A stretch of 5,031 nt of DNA from Dehalococcoidia bacterium (GTDB taxonomy: Bacteria > Chloroflexota > Dehalococcoidia > Dehalococcoidales > RBG-16-60-22), in contig JAUWYU010000126.1 of the NCBI GenBank assembly GCA_030615655.1, positions 1-5,031 of the forward strand, given 5' to 3'. A program made the translations under genes and the position numbers. A model generated the notes under the pieces. It had not been told where the DNA came from and ran no database searches. It saw only the letters and a list, made by a program, of their open reading frames with translations. Of this stretch, positions 1 to 5,031 are shown piece by piece; position 1 is the stretch's first letter, and the number at the start of each line of letters is the position of its first letter.

Positions 1-870
1 CGGGACTCGGATGGCGATATCGGTGCAGATATGGAAGTGCCCGCTGAAGAAAGCCAGCGGGATATACCGACCGTAATCACGGCTAATGCGAGGCGGGTAC
101 AGGAATCGCTGAGAGTCATGGAAGAGATAGCCAAGGCACCGGGGCTGGGCATGGAATCGGATAAATACAAAAAGGCGCGGTTTACTCTCTATACTGTAGA
201 AAAAACTCTTCTCTCCAGGATGCTTCGCCAGGATAAGATAAAACGTCTGACCGGACTCTACGTCATTATTGATACGGCAGCGCTGAAGGGACGAAACCAT
301 GTTGAGGTAGCCGTTCAGGCAATCCGGGGTGGAGCACAGGTAATACAACTACGGGATAAAGAACTGAGCAAAAAGGAACTCCTGAAAATAGCCCGGGAAC
401 TGAGAAACCTGTGTGCTGAGGAGGGTATCCTTTTCATCGTTAATGATTATCTTGATATAGCCCTGGCGGTTGACGCCGATGGCCTGCATATCGGTACGGA
501 CGACCTGCCGGCAGATGTTACCCGGCGGCTGCTGCCGATGGATAAATTACTCGGCTGTTCGGCGCGTAATGTTGAAAAAGCGAAGATTTTGCAGTCCGAG
601 GGTGCCGACTATATCGGTGTCGGTGCCATGTACTCTACCTCTGCCAAGGCGTCAGCCAAGGTAGTTGGCCCCGAAAGGCTGAAGGAAATTCGACAGGCGG
701 TTGACTTGCCGCTGGTGGCAATTGGTGGCATTAATAAGGACAATATGATCGAAGTGCTGGATGCAGGGGCTGATTCCATAGCTGTAATCAGTGCCGTGCT
801 GGGAGCTGCGGATGTTGAGGAAGCAACTCTACAATTAGTAAAAATGATTGAAGGAGAACGTTTTGAATAA
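1..870 (+). CDS. thiE: Bifunctional ThiD2-ThiE: HMP-P kinase domain (partial) fused to thiamine-phosphate synthase; 5' end outside window
   Basis: ThiE joins HMP pyrophosphate and thiazole phosphate (THZ-P) to make thiamine phosphate, releasing pyrophosphate, in the cytoplasm. The N-terminal ThiD2 domain is known in the family to phosphorylate HMP-P. The frame is open from base 1 (RDSDGDIGAD precedes the first ATG at 31) and these residues belong to the ThiD2 domain, so the true start lies upstream and ATG 31 is internal. Counting from base 1, the ThiD2 end carries ANARRVQESLRVMEE (residues 28-42). The ThiE barrel starts near residue 84 with QLRDKEL (116-122), NDYLDIAL (148-155), DGLHIG (160-165), GADYIGVGAMYSTSAK (201-216), AIGGI (240-244) and AVISAV (261-266). 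These are the usual HMP-PP/Mg and phosphate-binding strand ends, and the barrel is full length (about 205 residues). One small deviation is Ala in GVGAMY where GVGP is commoner. The stop overlaps the next gene. ThiE identity is very secure; ThiD2 is assigned from its conserved C-terminal half only. Confidence 0.93.
   Translation, partial: RDSDGDIGADMEVPAEESQRDIPTVITANARRVQESLRVMEEIAKAPGLGMESDKYKKARFTLYTVEKTLLSRMLRQDKIKRLTGLYVIIDTAALKGRNHVEVAVQAIRGGAQVIQLRDKELSKKELLKIARELRNLCAEEGILFIVNDYLDIALAVDADGLHIGTDDLPADVTRRLLPMDKLLGCSARNVEKAKILQSEGADYIGVGAMYSTSAKASAKVVGPERLKEIRQAVDLPLVAIGGINKDNMIEVLDAGADSIAVISAVLGAADVEEATLQLVKMIEGERFE
851..856 (+). promoter_or_regulatory. Ribosome binding site deciding the TTG start of the translin-HRDC gene
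   Basis: AAGGAG lies inside the end of thiE. It stands 6 nt before TTG at 863, a standard spacing. The in-frame TTG at 848 lies upstream of this site and has no comparable purine run at the right distance, so 863 is the better start. The start and the thiE stop overlap in TTGAATAA, which suggests translational coupling. Confidence 0.7.
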
Positions 871-1762
871 TCTGGAGCCAATTGCCCGACAGATACGAAA
901 GAGCCTTTCGGCTAAGGATGAAGCCAGAGAGAAAATGCTACCGCTTTGTCGGGAAGCGATTCGTTACAGCGGTAATGCTATCCGCGCCGTACACCGTCAG
1001 GAGTTTAAACTGGCGGTAGAATTAATGCAGTCTGCACGCAGTCTCCTTACAGAGGCCAAGCAGGCGGTCGCCACTCACAGTGAGCTTGGCAGTACCGGAC
1101 TTGTTCGAGATGCTCAGAAGGAGCTTGCCGAAGCGAATATCACTCTGGCACTGGTAACCGGGAAGCCTCTTCCAGCACCTGAAGGGCTGGGGGTTGATGC
1201 CGCGGCTTACCTCAACGGACTTGGAGAGGCTGTCGGTGAGCTACGGCGGTATCTGCTTGATGCTATGCGCCAGGGTGACCTGTCTCGAGGCGAGGAGCTA
1301 TTATCAACTATGGATGATATCTACGGGGTGCTGGTTACTATGGACTTTCCTGATGCCATAACCGGCGGCCTGCGGCGTACCACTGACATGGTTCGCGGCG
1401 TGCTGGAAAGGACACGGGGTGATTTGACACTGGCAATGAGACAAAAAAACTTAGAGAATAGATTGGACGGTATAAGACAGGAGGACTTTCCAGAGGAAGA
1501 TATACGACCTGTTCGACAGAAAGAACTCGAGCTTGATAGAGACGAACTCACAATCTACGAAGCTCTGTCGGATTGGAGAAGCCGAAAGGCCAGTGAGGGA
1601 AATCTGGCACCGAATATCATAGCCCGTAATTCATGGATTAAAGAGATCATCAAACGCAAACCATCCGTACCCCAGGATTTAATCGGGATTAAGGGTTTTG
1701 GCGAAAGACGCGCCAATAAGTACGGTAAGGAGATTATCGCTATCATAAAGAACAGCCAATAG
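863..1762 (+). CDS. Translin/TRAX-family protein with C-terminal HRDC domain
   Basis: Predicted 299-residue cytoplasmic, mostly helical protein. Residues about 10-190 match the prokaryotic translin family: CREAIRYSGNAIRAVHRQEF (29-48), YLNGLGEAVGELRR (116-129), DDIYGVLVTMDFPDA (151-165), and GGLRRTTDMVRGVLERTRGD (168-187). The YL.G...GEL.R and E...G.L pattern is shared with eukaryotic TRAX. Family members bind single-stranded nucleic acid as octamers, and TRAX-type members cleave RNA. Acidic residues in GELRR and RTTD are candidate metal ligands, but catalysis is not proven here. A charged linker (about 191-228) leads to an HRDC domain (229-295) ending in IKGFGERRANKYG (276-288), the typical HRDC helix-turn with a hydrophobic tail. 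HRDC is usually an accessory nucleic-acid-binding module of RecQ, RNase D and UvrD-type helicases. TTG 863 was chosen because AAGGAG sits 6 nt upstream. The gene overlaps thiE by 8 nt, so it is probably co-transcribed with it. Some relatives are labelled haloacid dehalogenase in databases; nothing here supports that. Domain calls are confident; cellular role is unknown. Confidence 0.85.
   Translation: MNNLEPIARQIRKSLSAKDEAREKMLPLCREAIRYSGNAIRAVHRQEFKLAVELMQSARSLLTEAKQAVATHSELGSTGLVRDAQKELAEANITLALVTGKPLPAPEGLGVDAAAYLNGLGEAVGELRRYLLDAMRQGDLSRGEELLSTMDDIYGVLVTMDFPDAITGGLRRTTDMVRGVLERTRGDLTLAMRQKNLENRLDGIRQEDFPEEDIRPVRQKELELDRDELTIYEALSDWRSRKASEGNLAPNIIARNSWIKEIIKRKPSVPQDLIGIKGFGERRANKYGKEIIAIIKNSQ
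1444..1450 (+). other. Candidate slippery heptamer A AAA AAC at the translin/HRDC junction
   Basis: A run of seven A (1443-1449) followed by C is read in frame as CAA AAA AAC, so the heptamer has the X XXY YYZ phase required for -1 slippage. In the -1 frame the next codons are CTT AGA GAA TAG (stop 1459-1461). In the +1 frame they are ACT TAG (stop 1452-1454). Slippage would therefore give a protein of about 199 residues containing only the translin domain. No strong upstream Shine-Dalgarno stimulator or downstream stem-loop is obvious, so function is speculative. Confidence 0.3.
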
Positions 1763-1801
1763 TCCAGCGGGACTAGGGGGCAGGTCGAGGCTTGGCGTCT
1801 A

Positions 1802-1830
1802 TTGACCTGAAATGAAAAATGTGCTAAACT
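1802..1830 (+). promoter_or_regulatory. Sigma70-like promoter with extended -10, upstream of hppA
   Basis: The -35 box TTGACC (1802-1807) matches the consensus at five of six bases. A 17-nt spacer leads to the -10 box TAAACT (1825-1830), four of six, preceded by an extended-10 TG (1822-1823). Transcription would start near 1837, giving a leader of about 115 nt before the hppA start. It is the only good promoter-like pair I see between the translin-HRDC stop and hppA, and it lies upstream of the intrinsic terminator at 1883-1914. Confidence 0.55.
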
Positions 1831-1882
1831 GCTTAAAACTTGATGGAAAGATTGTTTTCCGATTGGATACTGTTTAAATAAT

Positions 1883-1914
1883 AAAGGGGGTTGGTACAAC
1901 CTCCTTTTATTTTT
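1883..1914 (+). terminator. Intrinsic terminator (or attenuator) between the thiE unit and hppA
   Basis: AAAGGGGGTTG (1883-1893) pairs with CAACCTCCTTT (1897-1907), giving 11 base pairs with one G-U and a 3-nt loop. It is followed by TTTTATTTTT (1905-1914), so both the stem and the U-tract are textbook. It can end transcripts of the upstream thiE unit. Because the likely hppA promoter (1802-1830) is upstream of it, it may also act as a conditional terminator in the hppA leader. Confidence 0.8.
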
Positions 1915-1939
1915 GTCCTGAAGCAGGAAAAACTATCCT

Positions 1940-1944
1940 GGAGG
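1940..1944 (+). promoter_or_regulatory. Ribosome binding site fixing the GTG start of hppA
   Basis: GGAGG stands 7 nt before GTG 1952. The in-frame TTG at 1946 is only 1 nt from it and cannot use it. GGAGGTT (1940-1946) is perfectly complementary to AACCTCC (1898-1904) in the right arm of the terminator hairpin, so the site could be masked in an alternative fold. Confidence 0.75.
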
Positions 1945-1951
1945 TTTGCTT

Positions 1952-3985
1952 GTGGAAGAATGGGCTCTGAAACTACTGGTTATAGTGGGGGGTGTTCTGG
2001 CTCTGGGCTTCGTCGGTTACCTGGTAATCATAATTCTGCGTGAGAGCGAAGGCAACGAGAAGATGAAGGAGATATCCCAGGCCATACGGCAGGGAGCCAT
2101 GGCTTTCTTGCGCCGTGAGTTTCTAACTCTGGCGGTATTTACCATCGTAGTGTTTATTGTTCTGGCTATCTTCATAGACCCTAAACCTTATGTGGCGATA
2201 GCCTATCTCTGCGGCACCATTACTTCAGCCCTGGCCGGTTGGCTCGGCATGAATATTGCTACCAAAGCCAATGCCAGAACGGCCCAGGCGGCTATTAGCA
2301 GCTGGGCAAAAGGACTGAGAATTGCCTTCTCCAGCGGTGCCGTGATGGGCTTCTGCGTGGTCGGCCTGGGACTACTGGGATTATCCATTATTGCCTTTAT
2401 CTGGGATGCTAGCAATCCAGAAAATACGCACGTATGGCTGGGATTTGCCTTCGGTGCATCCTCCGTAGCCCTGTTCCTGAGAGCCGGCGGCGGTATCTTT
2501 ACCAAGAGCGCCGATGTCGGTGCCGACCTGGTAGGCAAGGTAGAGGTTGGTATTCCCGAAGATGACCCGCGCAATCCGGCCGTAATTGCCGATAACGTCG
2601 GAGATAATGTCGGTGACGTAGCTGGCATGGGTTCCGACCTTTACGAATCTTATGTTTCCGCTATAGCGGCTTCGATGGTGCTGGGCGTCATTGCCCTGGG
2701 CACGTTCGATGGTATGTTCCTGCCGCTGGTGCTGGCGGCGGTGGGTATAGTTGTTTCCATTATCGGGGCTCTCTCAGTAAGGCCGAAGGACATGAAAGAC
2801 GCCGATTTTGAGAAGCAGGTAGCCAAGGCACATTCCACCATGAATAGGGGTGTCTACGTCAGTAATATTCTGATGATAGTTGCCAGTTTCTTCATCATCC
2901 GGGCCTTCACCGACGAACTGGCGCTTTTCTGGGCACTGATATCGGGTTTGATTGCTGGTTTCCTTATCTCATTAGCGACTGAATACTTTACCTCGGCAGA
3001 GCGCCCTCCGGTAAAAAAGATCGCCAAATCGGCAGAAAGCGGTGCCGCTGTAACCATTATCGATGGTATGGCGACGGGCATGATGAGCACGGTGTTGCCC
3101 GTTATACTGGTGGCAGTTGCTACCGTGCTTGCCTACATTTTTGGTGGGATGTTAGGTATTGCCATAGCAGCTATGGGGATGTTGATTAACCTGGGTATGT
3201 TGTTGGCCATGGACTGCTACGGACCGATAGCGGACAACTCGGCCGGAATCGCTGAGATGGCCGGACTGGGCAAAGACGTCAGAGAACGCTGCGAGGCCCT
3301 GGATGCCGTCGGCAATACTACGGCGGCCCTAGGCAAAGGTTTTGCCATCGCCTCGGCGGCCCTGGCTTCTCTGGCCTGGCTGGCTACCTACTTCGAGGTA
3401 GCTGAAATTGATATAGCCAGCCTGACCAATGTAAGTGTTATTGCCGGTGTGCTGATTGGCGGTATGCTGACCTTTGTCTTCAGTGCTCTGGCGATGAGAG
3501 GCGTCGGCGATGGTGCTTTTGCTATCGTTAATGAGGTCAGGCGGCAGTTCCGAGAGATTAAGGGACTGATGGAAGGTGAGGCCAAGCCGGATTACGTAAG
3601 CTGCGTGAACATTGCCACCGGGAAGGCATTAAAGGCGATGCTGCTTCCCGGTGTTCTGGTGATTGTGGTACCCTTGATTCTCGGGTTTACCCTGGGTCCA
3701 GAGAGTGTCGCCGGTCTGCTGGTAGGTTCTTTGTTAACGGGATTCCTGATGGCGGTAATGATGGCCAATTCCGGCGGTGCCTGGGATAACGCCAAGAAAT
3801 ACATCGAGGCCGGTGCCTTCGGCGGCAAAGGAAGCGATGCGCACAAGGCAGCCGTTATCGGTGACACAGTGGGAGACCCCTTCAAGGATACAGCCGGTCC
3901 TTCGCTGAACATACTCATTAAGCTGGTGGGTAAGGTAGCTGTAATCTTCGGGCCTGTTTTTGTCATACTGGTAGAAATAGCGTAG
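1952..3985 (+). CDS. hppA: Membrane-bound ion-pumping pyrophosphatase, K+-dependent type
   Basis: This 677-residue integral membrane protein couples hydrolysis of pyrophosphate to pumping of H+ and/or Na+ across the cytoplasmic membrane. Length and hydrophobic profile fit the family's 16 membrane helices. Catalytic loops are intact: GGGIFTKSADVGADLVGKVE (179-198), IPEDDPRNPAVIADNVGDNV (201-220), DLYESY (229-234), DCYGPIADNSAGIAEMAGLG (421-440), and near the C-terminus GGAWDNAKKYIEAG (608-621) and GDTVGDPFKDTAGPS (637-651). GNTTAALGKG (454-463) has Ala at 458 and Gly at 461. The family's K+-independent members carry Lys at the first of these positions, so K+ dependence is predicted. Glu232 is the helix-6 glutamate linked to ion transport; it does not by itself decide between Na+ and H+. 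GTG 1952 is chosen because GGAGG lies 7 nt upstream. The gene appears to be monocistronic, with its own leader and a hairpin after the stop. Identification is very secure; pumped ion is undecided. Confidence 0.97.
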   Translation: MEEWALKLLVIVGGVLALGFVGYLVIIILRESEGNEKMKEISQAIRQGAMAFLRREFLTLAVFTIVVFIVLAIFIDPKPYVAIAYLCGTITSALAGWLGMNIATKANARTAQAAISSWAKGLRIAFSSGAVMGFCVVGLGLLGLSIIAFIWDASNPENTHVWLGFAFGASSVALFLRAGGGIFTKSADVGADLVGKVEVGIPEDDPRNPAVIADNVGDNVGDVAGMGSDLYESYVSAIAASMVLGVIALGTFDGMFLPLVLAAVGIVVSIIGALSVRPKDMKDADFEKQVAKAHSTMNRGVYVSNILMIVASFFIIRAFTDELALFWALISGLIAGFLISLATEYFTSAERPPVKKIAKSAESGAAVTIIDGMATGMMSTVLPVILVAVATVLAYIFGGMLGIAIAAMGMLINLGMLLAMDCYGPIADNSAGIAEMAGLGKDVRERCEALDAVGNTTAALGKGFAIASAALASLAWLATYFEVAEIDIASLTNVSVIAGVLIGGMLTFVFSALAMRGVGDGAFAIVNEVRRQFREIKGLMEGEAKPDYVSCVNIATGKALKAMLLPGVLVIVVPLILGFTLGPESVAGLLVGSLLTGFLMAVMMANSGGAWDNAKKYIEAGAFGGKGSDAHKAAVIGDTVGDPFKDTAGPSLNILIKLVGKVAVIFGPVFVILVEIA

Positions 3986-4002
3986 CTTAATATCGGATTA
4001 TC

Positions 4003-4051
4003 GAAGCAGTCCTTTCGGGAGAGAGAATACGTTATCCCGAGGGGCTGCTTC
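4003..4051 (+). terminator. Long hairpin after hppA, between convergent genes
   Basis: GAAGCAGTCC (4003-4012) pairs with GGGCTGCTTC (4042-4051) through one G-U. It is extended inward by TCGGGA (4015-4020) with TCCCGA (4035-4040), leaving a 14-nt loop. The + strand continues TCTTCTAT, only moderately U-rich. On the - strand the sequence past the hairpin is not U-rich, so it serves hppA better than the convergent oxidoreductase gene. Confidence 0.6.
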
Positions 4052-4082
4052 TCTTCTATGCACGTGCCAGTAATTGCCAGAG

Positions 4083-5031
4083 TTAGCGCTGGAAACTGGT
4101 CGCCAGGTCTTCCAGTCCAAGGGCTGTTAAGGTCTCCGACCGGGGCAGCCCTGTTGCTTCGTCCCATCCGCGAAGACGGTAGTATTCTTTCAACATGCTG
4201 ATGAATTTGTCTCGGTCAAGAGTATTTCCGGTGGCATCCACCACCTCTTCGCCGGGACCGGGCACCATTACTTTCCCACCGCGCACGCCTGATTGCAGGG
4301 GTTCCGTGAAGTTGAACTCAGGAGGAAAATCATCTTCGGGAATTCTATGGCCTTCCCGCACCATTGTGGCCCTCTGTATGTTGGCGATACGCTCGGCGAA
4401 GTGGTCGATTTCACTGCCGTCGATGCTGGTTACCGCCGTAAAAATTTTGGCTTCTAGGTCAGGATCACCGACATGGTCCGGCGTATCGAAGGAGTAGGTA
4501 ATCGGCCAGGCAAAGTCACACAGGCCGAGGCTATCTTTGGTATAGGTCCTGTTCTGTATTTTCTGCGCGGCTAACGCTTTTCCGTCGTAGCTGGATAAAT
4601 CTCCGGCTTCCTGGCTGCCCCAGAAAGCCTTGGCGATAGCATGAAAGACTTTGCTGGTAACATTGGTGCTGTCCGGTTGCATGTTATTAATACTCCAGGC
4701 GGCGTTAACGAAGCTAGTCTCGTGAATAAGGGGCTGGTGTATCCTGGGTTCCAGGGGGTAAATCAAGGCATGGGTGACGATAGCCCTGGGTGGGGCCTGG
4801 TCGTGCTGACCAATGGGGGCGATAGCATGACCGAGCATGGCACGGGCTTTGGCCGATATTTTCTCACCGGCTCTCACCAGTCCCTCGGCCAGGATATTAC
4901 CAAAGCCCTCTCGATAAGCAATTGAGTACAGCAGCTTTTCCAGAAACTCCCTGGTGCCAATTTTTGATAGCGGAAGGCCGGTTTCTTCGTCAGTAAGACT
5001 ACCTGATTGGTAGCAGGCATAGAGCCAGTCG
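4083..5031 (-). CDS. Aldehyde:ferredoxin oxidoreductase (AOR) family tungsto/molybdoenzyme, C-terminal part; 5' end outside window
   Basis: AOR enzymes oxidise aldehydes or related substrates with ferredoxin, using a bis-pterin tungsten (or molybdenum) cofactor and a [4Fe-4S] cluster, normally in the cytoplasm of anaerobes. About 315 codons are visible; the frame is open to the right edge, and a GTG at 4877 is internal because family-typical sequence continues upstream of it (DWLYACYQSGSLTDEE, later YREGFGNILAEGL). The key motif is DSLGLC (4518-4535), the DXXGLC pterin site whose Cys (4518-4520) is the fourth cluster ligand. The C-terminal end is typical: FAERIANIQRATMVREG, DDFPPEFN, and LKEYYRLRGWDEATGLP. 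The first three cluster cysteines and the other pterin motif would lie beyond the window. The segment coded at 4719-4796 (APPRAIVTHALIYPLEPR onward) differs from the DPRG...RG.DH region of classical AOR, so substrate is unknown. The gene converges with hppA. The family call is strong; the specific function is not assigned. Confidence 0.9.
   Translation of the reverse strand, partial: DWLYACYQSGSLTDEETGLPLSKIGTREFLEKLLYSIAYREGFGNILAEGLVRAGEKISAKARAMLGHAIAPIGQHDQAPPRAIVTHALIYPLEPRIHQPLIHETSFVNAAWSINNMQPDSTNVTSKVFHAIAKAFWGSQEAGDLSSYDGKALAAQKIQNRTYTKDSLGLCDFAWPITYSFDTPDHVGDPDLEAKIFTAVTSIDGSEIDHFAERIANIQRATMVREGHRIPEDDFPPEFNFTEPLQSGVRGGKVMVPGPGEEVVDATGNTLDRDKFISMLKEYYRLRGWDEATGLPRSETLTALGLEDLATSFQR

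Noticed and set aside
31..33. ATG at 31 as the start of the thiamine gene
   Set aside because: The frame is open to base 1, and the preceding residues, including DGDIG, fit the ThiD2 domain, so this ATG is internal.
1479..1484. Perfect AGGAGG inside the linker, as an internal start for a separate HRDC protein
   Set aside because: No ATG, GTG or TTG lies in frame at a usable distance downstream, so independent initiation of the HRDC domain is not supported.
1781..1809. Inverted repeat CAGGTC (1781-1786) and GACCTG (1804-1809), overlapping the -35 box
   Set aside because: Only six base pairs with a 17-nt loop and no U-tract; too weak to call a terminator, and an operator is not supported by any second copy or known regulator.
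1831..1882. Possible fluoride or other riboswitch aptamer before the hppA terminator (GGAAA 1845-1849 with TTTCC 1856-1860, and a GATGG string)
   Set aside because: Fluoride riboswitches do control some pyrophosphatase genes, but the conserved core around the GATGG and the later pseudoknot strands is not present and the stretch is short. I cannot support any known class.
2203..4167. Several open frames on the - strand opposite hppA, including one of 191 codons at 3592-4167
   Set aside because: They are antisense to strongly conserved hppA codons, show low-complexity Ser/Pro/Ala-rich translations and match no family. The largest also overlaps the AOR gene.
4195..4925. Open frames on the + strand opposite the AOR gene (4195-4497 and 4641-4925)
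   Set aside because: The - strand frame has clear AOR family motifs through this whole stretch, and the + strand translations show no recognisable domain or ribosome binding site.

Overview
The window holds four protein-coding genes, two of them cut by the window edges. The gene families suggest an anaerobic bacterium, and I lean towards Chloroflexota/Dehalococcoidia. The evidence is a ThiD2-ThiE fusion, a prokaryotic translin-family protein, a membrane-bound pyrophosphatase of the K+-dependent type, and an aldehyde:ferredoxin oxidoreductase (AOR) family tungsto- or molybdoenzyme. The taxonomic assignment is an inference from gene content; no rRNA or other marker is present.

Region 1-1762 (+) is a tight two-gene unit. 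The first gene enters from the left edge and encodes the end of a ThiD2 (HMP-P kinase) domain fused to a complete thiamine-phosphate synthase (ThiE). Its stop overlaps the probable TTG start of the second gene, which encodes a 299-residue protein. That protein has a translin/TRAX-like domain (a nucleic-acid-binding, potentially RNA-cleaving fold) joined by a charged, A-rich linker to a C-terminal HRDC domain. The linker begins with an in-phase A AAA AAC heptamer, and both alternative frames meet a stop almost at once.

Region 1763-1951 is non-coding. It holds a good sigma70-like promoter (TTGACC, 17 nt, TAAACT with an extended TG), then a strong intrinsic terminator, then the ribosome binding site of hppA. 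With this order, transcription from that promoter must pass a terminator before reaching hppA, so the leader could be an attenuator.

Region 1952-3985 (+) is hppA, a complete 677-residue ion-pumping membrane pyrophosphatase with all the expected catalytic motifs. It is followed by a long hairpin at 4003-4051.

Region 4083-5031 (-) is the C-terminal half of an AOR-family oxidoreductase. It converges on hppA and runs off the right edge.

The clearest functional link is indirect: ThiE releases pyrophosphate and HppA recovers the energy of pyrophosphate hydrolysis, but the two genes appear to be separate transcription units. The most unusual items are the translin-HRDC fusion with its candidate slippage site and the promoter-terminator leader of hppA. 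I see no mobile element, CRISPR array, tRNA or rRNA.
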